This document shows positions 19,923-31,096 of a DNA stretch of 57,530 bases, one piece after another (position 1 is the stretch's first letter; the number at the start of each line of letters is the position of its first letter). Source of the DNA: Thermoflexus hugenholtzii JAD2 (GTDB lineage Bacteria > Pseudomonadota > Gammaproteobacteria > Burkholderiales > Burkholderiaceae); NCBI GenBank assembly GCA_943325205.2, contig CALPOM020000005.1, forward strand, positions 1-57,530, in the 5' to 3' direction. A program made the translations under genes and the position numbers. The notes below the pieces were generated by a model. It saw nothing but the letters and a program-made list of their open reading frames with translations, was not told the origin of the DNA and did not search any database.

Positions 19923-20705
19923 ATGAATAATCCATTAATACATGATATTCGAACTAGGCCGACAGCTTTTATAGCGATGGTATTACTGGTCGTTTTGGGA
20001 GTGCAGCTTGGCATGTGGCAGATTCGACGAGCTGACTATAAAAAGAGCGTAGCTCTAGAAATCCTTGCGAAAGGCCAAGAAAGGCCGATACGGGCTGGGA
20101 TGGACTTGGTTGGAGTAGATGACATGTTCCGACCGATCCAAGCAACAGGTGTTTGGCTTTCTGATCAAGCGATTTGGTTAGCTAACCGTCCACACCCGAA
20201 AGGGCGAGATCCAAAAACTGGCATTACAACAGGGTTTTTTTTGTTGATGCCACTGCAGATTAAAGATAGCCCCAAAGAAATTGTTTGGGTGAATCGGGGG
20301 TGGGCACCAAGAAGTTTTATAGAACGTATGGAAGTACCGGAGGTAATTACTTCTCGTCAAGAGACACACGTAGAGGGTGTGGTATTTGCGCAGGAGGGTA
20401 AAACTTTTGAGTTTTCAAAAGAGGCACCAAAAACACCTACTGATATGGCTTCAGACGGCAGAAAACTGCAAGAGAATATCGATTTGGCTCAAGAGAAGCT
20501 AGAAAATCAATGGGCACAATTATCTTTTGTGATTCGACAAAATCAGGCGGAATTAAAGGATGGCTTGGACCGTCATTGGCCTGCTTCGACTCTCGGTGTT
20601 GAAAAGCATGAAGCTTATGCTGCGCAATGGTTTGGCTTGGCACTCATGACATTTTTATTTTGGGGTTTTACTGGCCTGCGCAAGAGATTTCAATCATTGC
20701 GATAA
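19923..20705 (+). CDS. SURF1 family protein
   Basis: LGVQLGMWQIRRADYK; VNRGWAPR; C-terminal TM (YAAQWFGLALMTFLFWGF). Confidence 0.93.
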   Translation: MNNPLIHDIRTRPTAFIAMVLLVVLGVQLGMWQIRRADYKKSVALEILAKGQERPIRAGMDLVGVDDMFRPIQATGVWLSDQAIWLANRPHPKGRDPKTGITTGFFLLMPLQIKDSPKEIVWVNRGWAPRSFIERMEVPEVITSRQETHVEGVVFAQEGKTFEFSKEAPKTPTDMASDGRKLQENIDLAQEKLENQWAQLSFVIRQNQAELKDGLDRHWPASTLGVEKHEAYAAQWFGLALMTFLFWGFTGLRKRFQSLR

Positions 20706-20730
20706 TAGAGATTTACCGATCAGATAAATT

Positions 20731-21387
20731 ATGCAAAACGACATACCGCTCATACCTGCTAATGCAAGCCAGGAGCAGATTAATGCTCGCACGCAACGTG
20801 GCCGTTGGCAAATGTTTTTAGTGTTGCTTGTTTGTGCGGCACCGGTCATCGCCTCTTATGTGACGTTTTATCTTATTAAACCAACAGGGGGTCAAACTAA
20901 TTATGGTCAATTAGTCTATCCAGTTCAAGAGGCACCCGAGGTGCTATTAAAACCCGAGTTTTATGGTAAGTGGACTTTATTGATGGCAAGGCCTGCGGCC
21001 AATTGTGAGCAGGATGAAAAGGATTGTGCGCAGTTACTTTATTTGATGAGGCAGATTAGAACATCGCTTAATAAGGAAAAAGGTCGTTTGCAGATCATTT
21101 GGTTAAATTTAGATAGTGCAGTGGTTAGCCAAAAATTATTAGATGCCTATGATCCTGAAGTTGCAGGGGTACGTATTATTGTGCTCCCAAGCAGCAAAGA
21201 GGAAAGAGCTGCTGTTGAAGAATGGTTAAATTTAGATAATGCGAAAAATGCAATTCAATTGATTGATCCTCAGGGTAATAGGATGATGCGTTTTGGAACA
21301 GAAAATAATGAGCTTGACTTTAAAAAAATGCGTAAAGATATTGAAAAACTGCTGAAGTGGAATCCCACTGGTAAGTATCGTCAGTAA
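20731..21387 (+). CDS. Cytochrome oxidase-associated TM protein of unknown function
   Basis: Position between SURF1 and ctaA; single TM then thioredoxin-like periplasmic segment. Confidence 0.7.
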   Translation: MQNDIPLIPANASQEQINARTQRGRWQMFLVLLVCAAPVIASYVTFYLIKPTGGQTNYGQLVYPVQEAPEVLLKPEFYGKWTLLMARPAANCEQDEKDCAQLLYLMRQIRTSLNKEKGRLQIIWLNLDSAVVSQKLLDAYDPEVAGVRIIVLPSSKEERAAVEEWLNLDNAKNAIQLIDPQGNRMMRFGTENNELDFKKMRKDIEKLLKWNPTGKYRQ

Positions 21388-21402
21388 GACGCGAGCTCTA
21401 AA

Positions 21403-22524
21403 ATGTCCTTACAGTTAATAATTCAACTCGCAATTATCGCTTTAATCGTCGGCACGATACCGCTTACGTATGCCATGGTCAAAGGAAGTGCCAAAGAATA
21501 TCACCGATTTGTATGGTTAGTATTATTTTGCACGTTTGATTTAATCTTGTTTGGTGCTTTTACGCGTTTAACAGACTCCGGACTGGGTTGTCCGGATTGG
21601 CCGGGATGTTATGGTCATTCAAACCCACTATTAGCTCTGCAGGAGATACAGTTAGCACAAACAGAAATGCCGTTTGGGCCTGTGAGCCTCACGAAGGCAT
21701 GGATCGAAATGCTACACCGCTATTTTGCTAGTGGGGTAGGATTTTTAATTATCGTACTTGTCGTGGTGGCGTGGCTGAAACGGGCAACGCTGGGCCTTCA
21801 GACTTTTTATGGTGCGATGGTTCTATTGATATTAGTTTGCTTGCAAGGTGCATTTGGCGCGTGGACAGTTACCTTGAAGTTACAACCCTTGATTGTTAGT
21901 ATGCACTTATTACTGGCAATGATTTTGGTCATTGGCTTAACGTGCTTGGGGGAGTTTAGTCATTCAGCTCATCAACAAAATTGTGCGTTCAGAAAATCTC
22001 CAAGCTACTCCCTAGGATGGCCAGTCATTTTATTAGTAGTCAGTTTGTGGCAAATATTTTTAGGAGCTTGGGTAAGCACTAACTACGCTGTGCTTGCTTG
22101 CAATGGTTTTCCTTTATGTAATGGTGAGTTGATACCATCCCAAATGGATTTTGAGCATGGCTTTACTTGGTGGCGAGAGCTTGGGAAAACAGCTTCTGGG
22201 GAATATCTTTCAGTTCATGCCCTAACGGCTATTCATTGGGTTCATCGTTTAGGCGCCTTAGTGATTTTACTAACAGTCATTATTTTTTGGGTGATGACAA
22301 AAGCAGAAATATTGAAGGGTGATTTTTTATGGCAAAGCAGATTAACGTTTTGGCGTAAAGCTTTAATGGGCGTTATTTTCTTACAAATTGGCACAGGTTT
22401 ATCGAATGTAGTATTAAATTGGCCGATGATTGCTGCTTTAGCGCATACTGGTGGCGCTGCATTATTAGTTATTTGTGCGACGCAACTCATTTTATTGGCG
22501 CTACCAAAACCGATTGATTCATGA
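21403..22524 (+). CDS. ctaA: Heme A synthase (COX15/CtaA)
   Basis: [36 protein letters not shown]. Confidence 0.96.
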   Translation: MSLQLIIQLAIIALIVGTIPLTYAMVKGSAKEYHRFVWLVLFCTFDLILFGAFTRLTDSGLGCPDWPGCYGHSNPLLALQEIQLAQTEMPFGPVSLTKAWIEMLHRYFASGVGFLIIVLVVVAWLKRATLGLQTFYGAMVLLILVCLQGAFGAWTVTLKLQPLIVSMHLLLAMILVIGLTCLGEFSHSAHQQNCAFRKSPSYSLGWPVILLVVSLWQIFLGAWVSTNYAVLACNGFPLCNGELIPSQMDFEHGFTWWRELGKTASGEYLSVHALTAIHWVHRLGALVILLTVIIFWVMTKAEILKGDFLWQSRLTFWRKALMGVIFLQIGTGLSNVVLNWPMIAALAHTGGAALLVICATQLILLALPKPIDS

Positions 22525-23402
22525 CTCTAAGTTTAAATAAAGAATTACCCAAATGGCGTCAATTTTATATTTTGACAAAGCCTAGGGTTACACAACTTGC
22601 GGTATTTTGTGCCGTGATTGGTATGTTTTTAGCCACGCCTGGTATGGTGCCATGGCGCATTTTGTTGGGGGGCTCATTAGGAATTACCTTATTGGCAAGT
22701 GCGGCTTTTGCGGTCAACTGCCTGATTGAACAAAAAGTAGACGCCAAGATGAAGAGAACGGCTTGGAGGCCCTCTGCCACAGGTGAGCTCTCAGTAAAGT
22801 CGATTCTTATTTTTTCTGCCATCTTGGGAGCCTCTGGGATGTTGCTGCTATGGTATTTTGCTAACTCGCTGACGATGTGGTTAACTTTTTTCACTTTTGT
22901 TGGTTATGCCGTGGTTTACACCTGGTTTTTAAAACCAGCTACTTCACAAAATATTGTGATTGGTGGATTATCTGGTGCGATGCCACCAGCTTTAGGTTGG
23001 GCAGCCGTTGCTGATCAAGTTCCACCGGAAGCATGGTTATTAGTTTTAATTATCTTCGTCTGGACGCCGCCGCATTTTTGGGCATTAGCGCTTTACCGAC
23101 GTGAAGACTATGAGAAATCTGGATTACCCATGTTACCGAATACCCATGGCGAAAAGTACACCCTATTACATATTGTGTTGTACACCTTAATCATGTTGGC
23201 AGCATCTTTATTACCTTATGTGTATGGTATGAGTGGGCTGTTATATATGTTCAGCGCCTTAATCCTCGGACTCATATTTTTATATTACACAATTAGGCTT
23301 TACTACCAATATTCGGATTACCTAGCTAAAAAAACATTTCGGTACTCCATTTGGTATTTATCTCTTTTATTTGCAGTACTCTTGATTGATCATTATGTCT
23401 AA
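22521..23402 (+). CDS. ctaB: Protoheme IX farnesyltransferase (heme O synthase)
   Basis: [54 protein letters not shown]. Confidence 0.97.
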   Translation: MTLSLNKELPKWRQFYILTKPRVTQLAVFCAVIGMFLATPGMVPWRILLGGSLGITLLASAAFAVNCLIEQKVDAKMKRTAWRPSATGELSVKSILIFSAILGASGMLLLWYFANSLTMWLTFFTFVGYAVVYTWFLKPATSQNIVIGGLSGAMPPALGWAAVADQVPPEAWLLVLIIFVWTPPHFWALALYRREDYEKSGLPMLPNTHGEKYTLLHIVLYTLIMLAASLLPYVYGMSGLLYMFSALILGLIFLYYTIRLYYQYSDYLAKKTFRYSIWYLSLLFAVLLIDHYV

Positions 23403-23994
23403 TGGAATAGTTTCTTGGCTTCTTCGGCAAAGCCTTATCGTACTTTTGCTGAGTCTAATCGGTTGTTCGCAGCAATTCAAATTTAATCATGTTGACATAA
23501 CGGGCTCTAGTTCTTTTTCGCCGAAGTTTGAGTTAGCTGATCATCACGGAAAACTCAGAAAGCTAGAAGACTTTAATGGTAAGGTAGTACTTGTTTTTTT
23601 TGGATTTACGCAATGTCCGGATGTTTGCCCATCGACGATGATCGATTTAAAAAAAACATTAGAAGACTTAGGTTCGAAGGCGGATCAGGTACAAGTACTA
23701 TTTATTACATTAGACCCAGAGCGCGATAGCCAAGAAATTTTATCGGCATATGTTCCTGGCTTTGATCCAAGATTTCTAGGCTTGCGCCCATCGAACAAAG
23801 AGGAGCTCGATCAGATCATCAAATCGTATCGAATTTTTTATCAAAAGGTACCTAATGCGGATAAAACCAGTTATACGATCGACCATACGGCGGCTAGCTT
23901 TGTGATCGATCCAAAGGGTCAACTACGTTTATATGTCAAACATGGTCAAAGTACAGATCTACTGGTGAAGGATATTCAGCAACTCTTACGGTAG
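23395..23994 (+). CDS. SCO1/SenC family copper chaperone lipoprotein
   Basis: Lipobox [34 protein letters not shown]. The exact start among nearby ATGs is uncertain. Confidence 0.94.
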   Translation: MSNGIVSWLLRQSLIVLLLSLIGCSQQFKFNHVDITGSSSFSPKFELADHHGKLRKLEDFNGKVVLVFFGFTQCPDVCPSTMIDLKKTLEDLGSKADQVQVLFITLDPERDSQEILSAYVPGFDPRFLGLRPSNKEELDQIIKSYRIFYQKVPNADKTSYTIDHTAASFVIDPKGQLRLYVKHGQSTDLLVKDIQQLLR

Positions 23995-24005
23995 AGGAGA
24001 ATTAG

Positions 24006-24041
24006 CGTAATCATGGCCTAAAGCTAGGCTACGCGTTTTTT
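24006..24041 (+). terminator. Imperfect terminator hairpin after the SCO gene
   Basis: GCGTA...GCCTaaagctAGGCTACGC-GTTTTTT, with an asymmetric bulge. Confidence 0.45.
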
Positions 24042-24051
24042 AAAAACTTCT

Positions 24052-24966
24052 TTAAGAGCTAACTAGCAAAGTACGCATTTTTTTAAGCGCCGCCACTTCA
24101 ATTTGTCGAACACGCTCGGCGGAGATATTGAATTTCGCGGCAAGCTCATGGAGGGTCATTGCCTCTTCGCCAGATTGATTGGCTAACCAGCGAGATTGGA
24201 TGATCAATTTACTACGCTCATCTAATTGCTCGATGGCTTTGTTCAGGCCATGCAACTCTAGGTCAAAAGTCTCTTGCTTCATAAGGACTTGAGTTGGTTC
24301 AAGGCGCGAATCAGCCATCCAAGCACCCTGAGCAATATGCTGATCATCATCTTGATCTGGCTCTAGTTGAACGTCTTGCCCACCAAGACGAATTTCCATT
24401 TCTCGAACATCGGAGGCCTTCACATCAAGGGCTTTGGCAAGCGCATCAATTTCTAAAGGGGACATTGCTTGGATATTTGGTTTATTGCTACGAAGATTAA
24501 AGAAAAGCTTACGCTGAGGTTTGGTAGTTGCAACCCGCACTAAACGCCAATTTTTTAAGATGAATTCGTGAATCTCGGCTTTAATCCAATACATTGCATA
24601 AGAAACTAACCGAGTACCTTGGCTCAGATCAAAGCGCTTAACGGCTTTCATGAGACCAATATTGCCTTCCTGAATGAGATCAGCGTGCGGTAGTCCATAG
24701 CCAAGATATTGCCTAGAAACGGAGACGACCAAACGCAGATGGCTCATAATAAGGCGCCTAGCGGCTTCAAGATCGTTATCTTTGGCAAGTCTTTGGGCTA
24801 ACGATATTTCCTCGGAAGCGGTCAACATGGGCATTTGGTTTACCGCGGAGATATAGGACTCCAAGCTGCCCATTCCACCTCTTGGCAAAGAGGGCATTTG
24901 CGGAAGTAAACTTAAAGACCCAGAGGTGCTTTGGTGATCTGAAGTTAAAGAGAGTGCAATCGTCAT
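24052..24966 (-). CDS. rpoH: RNA polymerase heat-shock sigma factor sigma32
   Basis: SHLRLVVSVSRQYLGYGLPHADLIQEGNIGLMKAVKRFD; RpoH-box-like WRLVRVATTKPQRKLFFNLR. Confidence 0.97.
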   Translation of the reverse strand: MTIALSLTSDHQSTSGSLSLLPQMPSLPRGGMGSLESYISAVNQMPMLTASEEISLAQRLAKDNDLEAARRLIMSHLRLVVSVSRQYLGYGLPHADLIQEGNIGLMKAVKRFDLSQGTRLVSYAMYWIKAEIHEFILKNWRLVRVATTKPQRKLFFNLRSNKPNIQAMSPLEIDALAKALDVKASDVREMEIRLGGQDVQLEPDQDDDQHIAQGAWMADSRLEPTQVLMKQETFDLELHGLNKAIEQLDERSKLIIQSRWLANQSGEEAMTLHELAAKFNISAERVRQIEVAALKKMRTLLVSS

Positions 24967-24977
24967 AATTTCTTATT

Positions 24978-25004
24978 TTAGCACTCATTGGAACGGAGTG
25001 CTAA
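24978..25004. promoter_or_regulatory. CIRCE operator (HrcA binding site) upstream of rpoH
   Basis: TTAGCACTC-N9(ATTGGAACG)-GAGTGCTAA, exact match to the CIRCE consensus. Confidence 0.93.
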
Positions 25005-25076
25005 AAATAACTTAGCACGTTATTTTTGACTTATGTAATTGATTTTATTCGATAATTAAATTAAGTTTTACAAGAC

Positions 25077-26000
25077 TTAGTCAGCAAGCAGTTCATGAGC
25101 AAATTGTGCAGCTTGAAAAGCCTGGATTTGCTCTAAGCCCTCTCCGACCCCAATCCCTAAAATGAAGGGCCGGTTCGATTGCTCTAAAAACGCTTGTGCA
25201 ATCGCACAAAGTACCCCACCTTTGGCGGTACCATCCATTTTGGTAATAATCAGACCAGTTAGGGTGATTGCTTCATGGAAAGCCTTTACTTGCGCCAGCG
25301 CATTTTGACCAGTGTTGCCATCAAGAACTAGAACGGTATGATGTGGCGCACTTGGGATAAGCTTTTGGATCACTCGTGAAACCTTTTTAAGTTCCTCCAT
25401 AAGGTGGGCCTGAGTTGCTAGTCGACCAGCCGTATCAATAATTAAGACATCAACCTGCCTAGCAATGGCTGCTCCTATGGCATCATGGGCAACTGTGGCT
25501 GCGTCTCCAGTAGACTGGCTAATTACATCTACCGCATTTTTTTCACCCCACTCGAAAAGCTGTTGTCTAGCAGCAGCACGAAAGGTATCGCCAGCTGCTA
25601 GCAAGACTTTTTTTCCTTGATTTTGAAGGGCAAAACAAAGTTTACCGATAGAAGTGGTTTTACCTGCCCCATTTACCCCAACAATTAACCACACTTCCGG
25701 TGTGTGCACTGAAGTATGTGAAATTAGTGGATTCCTATTAAACTCTAGAGGTAGTAGAAGATTAGTCAGTAAGTTTTCAAGATTTTGTTTCAGGTCTTGA
25801 GCATTTTTAATTTGATTTTTTTTGGCAAGTGTACGTAAGGATTTAATCAGCTTTTCCGTCGCGTGGATACCGACATCAGCTAGTAATAGGGACTCTTCAA
25901 GGGAATCAAATAAAGCCTCATCGACTTGTGTGCGATTAAATAAGGCAGAGAGTGTTTTACGAATTCCGAACATAGATCTCATTTTAAAACGAATATTCAT
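25077..26000 (-). CDS. ftsY: Signal recognition particle receptor FtsY (short form)
   Basis: [44 protein letters not shown]. Confidence 0.96.
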   Translation of the reverse strand: MNIRFKMRSMFGIRKTLSALFNRTQVDEALFDSLEESLLLADVGIHATEKLIKSLRTLAKKNQIKNAQDLKQNLENLLTNLLLPLEFNRNPLISHTSVHTPEVWLIVGVNGAGKTTSIGKLCFALQNQGKKVLLAAGDTFRAAARQQLFEWGEKNAVDVISQSTGDAATVAHDAIGAAIARQVDVLIIDTAGRLATQAHLMEELKKVSRVIQKLIPSAPHHTVLVLDGNTGQNALAQVKAFHEAITLTGLIITKMDGTAKGGVLCAIAQAFLEQSNRPFILGIGVGEGLEQIQAFQAAQFAHELLAD

Positions 26001-26017
26001 AAAGGTATTTATAAACG

Positions 26018-27442
26018 ATGTTTCTAAAACAATTTAATCAACTCGGTACCATTTTTAAGCAAGGTAAAAATATTCTTATATTGTTTATAGGCGTTGGCAT
26101 TTCAAGCCAAGTATTTGCTCAAAAAGCTGCAGAGATTATGCATGAAAAGATTTTAGATAATGGTTTAAAAGTAATTGTTAAAGAAGATCATCGATCGCCA
26201 ACGGTGGCACATATGATTTGGTATAAAACTGGTGCTATTGACGAAAATTATGGTGTGACTGGGGTAGCCCACGTATTGGAGCATATGATGTTTAAGGGGA
26301 CAAAAAATATTGCTTCTGGGGAGTTTTCGAAAAAAATTGCCGCCTTGGGTGGTCGTGAAAATGCTTTTACATCGAGTGATTACACCGCCTACTTTCAGCA
26401 AATAGAAAAATCACACTTACCTGAAATGATGCGCTTAGAGGCGGACCGAATGCATCTACTCAATTTTACGGAAGCAGAATTTCTAAAAGAAATCAAGGTT
26501 GTGATGGAAGAGCGAAGACTTCGCACAGAAGATAAGGCAACGGGTCTTTTATATGAACAGTTTTTAGCGACGGCATTTAACTCTGCGCCAAACCGACATC
26601 CTGTTGTTGGTTGGATGTCTGATTTAAAAAATATGACATATCAAGATGCTAGAGACTGGTATGACCGGTGGTATACACCGAGTAATGCAGTTTTAGTCGT
26701 TGTAGGAGATGTCAATCCACAGGAGGTATTTAGCCTAGCGCAAAAAACTTATGGTCAAGTTCCAAATAAGACATTGCCACTCAGAAAAGTTCAATCAGAA
26801 CCAGAGCAAAGAGGCATGCGGCGCTTTATAGTCAAAGCCCCTGCTGAGAATATTGTTGTGTTTATGGGTTGGAAAGTGCCTAAAATAATCAACGGGGATT
26901 TGGGTCCAATCGAGCCGTTTGCTTTATCTGTTTTATCAGGGATATTAGATGGTAATCAAAATACGCGCCTTAATCGAATTTTAGTAAAACAAAAACGGAT
27001 AAGTTCTGGCGTGGGCGCATCTTACGATGCCGACGCAAGGGGAGAACAGCTCTTTTTTATTTCAGGGACTTTATTAGCAGGAAAAAAGCCGGAGTTATTT
27101 GAGTCAGAAGTAAAGAAGATAATTAGCGATATTGCTAAAAATGGCGTTCAAGCCGCAGAGCTTGAACGGGTTAAAATCGCTGTTACAGCCTCTCAGGTCT
27201 ACAAACGGGATTCAGTTTTTGGGCAAGCCATGGAAATTGGCTCTAGTGAAATGAGTGGACTTTCTTGGAAGAAAATTGATCAAGTAAGTGAGAAAATATT
27301 AGATGTGACTGCAGCACAAGTCCAGGAAGTAGCAAGCAAATATTTCCAGGATGCACAACTTACTGTTGGTATATTAGATCCGCAGCAGATGTCTAAGAAA
27401 AATCCTCTTGGAAGTCAGCCCCCATTCGTTGTTAAGCATTAA
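26018..27442 (+). CDS. M16 family zinc peptidase (active subunit)
   Basis: HVLEHMMFKGT (HxxEH) with signal peptide. Confidence 0.95.
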   Translation: MFLKQFNQLGTIFKQGKNILILFIGVGISSQVFAQKAAEIMHEKILDNGLKVIVKEDHRSPTVAHMIWYKTGAIDENYGVTGVAHVLEHMMFKGTKNIASGEFSKKIAALGGRENAFTSSDYTAYFQQIEKSHLPEMMRLEADRMHLLNFTEAEFLKEIKVVMEERRLRTEDKATGLLYEQFLATAFNSAPNRHPVVGWMSDLKNMTYQDARDWYDRWYTPSNAVLVVVGDVNPQEVFSLAQKTYGQVPNKTLPLRKVQSEPEQRGMRRFIVKAPAENIVVFMGWKVPKIINGDLGPIEPFALSVLSGILDGNQNTRLNRILVKQKRISSGVGASYDADARGEQLFFISGTLLAGKKPELFESEVKKIISDIAKNGVQAAELERVKIAVTASQVYKRDSVFGQAMEIGSSEMSGLSWKKIDQVSEKILDVTAAQVQEVASKYFQDAQLTVGILDPQQMSKKNPLGSQPPFVVKH

Positions 27443-27457
27443 TCAGAGATCAGGAAT

Positions 27458-28813
27458 ATGAATTCAAAGAACTTAGCACCCAGGAACTTGGTCTACATCA
27501 AATTAGTAAGTGTACTTTTGGGTTTATTTTTTGTGCAGTTAGCATCGGCAGCCTTACCAATTCAAAAAATTCCATTATCTTCAGGTGCGCAATTGTATTT
27601 TGTTGAGACCAGGGGGATTCCGATGGTCAATATTGGCATCGACTTTCCAGGCGGGAGTGTGCATGATGCGAAGGGCAAGATTGGCGTTAGTGATTTTACG
27701 GCAGATTTAATGAATAAGGGTTCAAGGATTAGGGGCTCTTTGCAAGATGAGGCCAAAATTGTTGACCGGATATCTGATTTAGGAGCAGCGGTATCATTTC
27801 AATCGGGGAGTGAACTAACGACAGTTCGAATAAAAACGTTAAGTAAGACTGAAATCTTAGATCAGGTTATAGACCATGTCAGCGACATATTAGCTTTTCC
27901 TTTATTTGATGGAAAAGTTTTAGCTAGAGAAAAAACTTTAGAAATTAGTGCCCTTAAGGATAGCGAAACAAAGCCAGAGACAATCCTTGCAAAGCAGTTT
28001 AAGAAAATGATTTATCGGGACCATCCTTTGGCGAATATGTCTACAACAGAGTCCATTTTGCGTATCACTGGAGAGGATTTACGACAATTTCATCAAAAGT
28101 TTTATCGTCCGGGTAGTATGAAAATTTTGATTGTTGGCGATGTTAGCCAAGAAAAAGCGATAGCTATCGCAAATCGTTTAATTGCTAATTTGCCCAAGGG
28201 AACCATCAACTTACCAGAGTTGCCTAAACTGGAACCGCTAGCTCCGGCTAGTTCAAGTCAGCGGGAGGTACGGATTGCTAATCCTGCTCAGCAAGCGCAT
28301 ATCCAAATGGGGATAACGGCTATTCCTAGAAATAGCCCAGATTATTTTCCGTTACTCGTTGGTAATTACGTACTTGGTGGTGGCGGATTTGTTTCCCGTT
28401 TAATGAATGAGGTTCGTGAGAAAAGAGGCCTAGCCTATAGTGTTTATAGTTACTTAAATCCAGGCAAGAGTTCGGGGTTTTTCTCTGCGGCAATGCAAAC
28501 TAAAAAAGACCAAGCTGAAGAGTCTGTGCAATTACTTCGCAAGACGATTCAGGAGTATGTAGAAAATGGCCCAACACCAGAAGAGTTAGTTGCTGCAAAG
28601 AGTAATTTAATCAATGGCTTTCCACTAAGGATCGATAGTAATAGTAAGTTATTAGATAATATTTCATCGATTGCTTGGCATGAATTACCACTCAATACCC
28701 TTGACGAATGGACGAATCAAGTGAATCAAGTAACGCAGCGCGACATTCAAATAGCGCTTAAAAAATACTTAGATATGGATCGCATGGTAACTGTTGTTGT
28801 TGGGGGTCAATGA
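27458..28813 (+). CDS. M16 family peptidase-like protein (no HxxEH)
   Basis: Homologous architecture but GVSDFTADLMNKGS replaces HxxEH; tandem after the active paralogue. Confidence 0.93.
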   Translation: MNSKNLAPRNLVYIKLVSVLLGLFFVQLASAALPIQKIPLSSGAQLYFVETRGIPMVNIGIDFPGGSVHDAKGKIGVSDFTADLMNKGSRIRGSLQDEAKIVDRISDLGAAVSFQSGSELTTVRIKTLSKTEILDQVIDHVSDILAFPLFDGKVLAREKTLEISALKDSETKPETILAKQFKKMIYRDHPLANMSTTESILRITGEDLRQFHQKFYRPGSMKILIVGDVSQEKAIAIANRLIANLPKGTINLPELPKLEPLAPASSSQREVRIANPAQQAHIQMGITAIPRNSPDYFPLLVGNYVLGGGGFVSRLMNEVREKRGLAYSVYSYLNPGKSSGFFSAAMQTKKDQAEESVQLLRKTIQEYVENGPTPEELVAAKSNLINGFPLRIDSNSKLLDNISSIAWHELPLNTLDEWTNQVNQVTQRDIQIALKKYLDMDRMVTVVVGGQ

Positions 28814-29412
28814 AGAAGTTCCCTCCCCCTAAAAAAGTTCGAATTATTGGTGGATTCTGGAGAAGTCGATTAGTCCCCGTAATAGAAGAGGCGGGTCTGC
28901 GACCTAGCACAGATCGTGTTCGGGAAACACTTTTTAATTGGTTGGGGCCTAGTTTAGAGGGTTCTAGGTGCTTAGACTTATTTGCTGGTACTGGAGTTTT
29001 AGGATTAGAGGCCTGCTCCCGAGGGGCTTTGCATGTGACCTTTGTTGAGTCCAATCCAAAGATTTTTTTGAATTTGGAGAAAACGATTGCAACTTTGCAA
29101 CCTCTCCCACCGAATTGCTCGGTTGATTTAAAGAAAATGGATGCTTTTAAATGGCTTCGTATGCAGTCTCAAATCGATTATGATGTGCTCTTTATTGACC
29201 CCCCATTTGACTCTCCAAGTCTACTATTCGATGCATTAAAGATTCTAGGAGAGTTTCATAAAAAGACTCTTAGGACAATAATGTATGTAGAATCCCCTGT
29301 AAGGCTAGAAAATGCAGCTATTTTGAACGATTTGCAGGGTTGGAGTATTGAGCGGCAGTTAGTTGCTGGAGCAGTGAAGGCGTCATTATTAAAACAATTA
29401 GTAAAAGAGTAA
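28810..29412 (+). CDS. rsmD: 16S rRNA (guanine(966)-N2)-methyltransferase
   Basis: RIIGGFWRSRLVPV; DLFAGTGVLGLEACSRGA; FIDPPFDSP. Confidence 0.96.
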   Translation: MKKFPPPKKVRIIGGFWRSRLVPVIEEAGLRPSTDRVRETLFNWLGPSLEGSRCLDLFAGTGVLGLEACSRGALHVTFVESNPKIFLNLEKTIATLQPLPPNCSVDLKKMDAFKWLRMQSQIDYDVLFIDPPFDSPSLLFDALKILGEFHKKTLRTIMYVESPVRLENAAILNDLQGWSIERQLVAGAVKASLLKQLVKE

Positions 29413-29436
29413 CGCATTATATTTTAAGGAGTAAGC

Positions 29437-30197
<761 letters not shown>

Positions 30198-30210
30198 TAA
30201 CTCATGCAAT

Positions 30211-30807
30211 TTAAACTGAAGCCTGGTGTAAGGTTTTCATGGCGCTAGAAGGGTCAGTAGATAGCAATTCTGAAAAAAGAAGACGCGTTTTTTCGATTGA
30301 TTGGTTAATTCGATCAAGATCGAGTTTGGGTGGGCGTTTTAAAACATAACTTGCCACTTCCTGATGGGGTTGACCGGGTTCAACTAATTGGCGAGGGTGA
30401 CCAATGCCCAGCCGAATTCGCCAGAAGTCAAGGGTGCCGAGGTGTTGTTGAATACTTTTTAAGCCATTATGACCACCAGTTCCTCCAGCCCATTTCAGGC
30501 GAACCGTACCGGGCGCCAAATCTAATTCATCGTGTATAACTAAAATATTAGCACTAGGGATTTGATGAAAACGACAAATAGCTCCTACAGCCTCACCACT
30601 CAGATTCATATAGGTAGTTGGTTTTAAACACCAGACATCGTGATTCTGATATTTGCCATGAGCCAGATGGCCTTTGAATTTGGCGTCAGGTGAGAAGTTC
30701 ATATGTAGACTATCTGCAAATTGATCGCAAAGCCAAAACCCAGCATTATGGCGATCATTTTCATGCTCTTTGCCGGGATTGCCTAAGCCAATAATGAGTT
30801 GAATCAT
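30211..30807 (-). CDS. pth: Peptidyl-tRNA hydrolase
   Basis: LIIGLGNPGKEHENDRHNAGFW; KPTTYMNLSGEAV; GGTGGHNGLKSI. Confidence 0.97.
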   Translation of the reverse strand: MIQLIIGLGNPGKEHENDRHNAGFWLCDQFADSLHMNFSPDAKFKGHLAHGKYQNHDVWCLKPTTYMNLSGEAVGAICRFHQIPSANILVIHDELDLAPGTVRLKWAGGTGGHNGLKSIQQHLGTLDFWRIRLGIGHPRQLVEPGQPHQEVASYVLKRPPKLDLDRINQSIEKTRLLFSELLSTDPSSAMKTLHQASV

Positions 30808-31036
30808 GGAGTTACTTATATGCGAAAAGTTAACGCTATAAAAGTCAGCGCTGACAGAGTCAAAAGACCTATTTAGTTAGACCCACACAATTTATTTTAA
30901 GGTCAAACATGGTTGATTGTAGATTGTAATTTCAATATATAGCAACCCTCGGCTAGTATCTTTTTAATCCAAGCTGAAGTAGTTCAAGTGTACTCTGTGA
31001 TACGCTTGATTTTGCCTCTGCGAGCGAGTATGAAGG

Positions 31037-31061
31037 AAAAAACCCGCCTTGGCGGGTTTTG
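31037..31061 (-). terminator. Rho-independent terminator after rplY
   Basis: Minus strand: AAAACCCGCCAAGGCGGGTTTTTTCC. Confidence 0.85.
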
Positions 31062-31096
31062 AAGTACCTTGCAACGTTGCATTAAAAGCTGAGATT

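Noticed and set aside
27458-28813. Second M16 peptidase lacking HxxEH as a novel degenerate enzyme
   Set aside because: Paired active/inactive M16 subunits are a well-known arrangement; not unusual.
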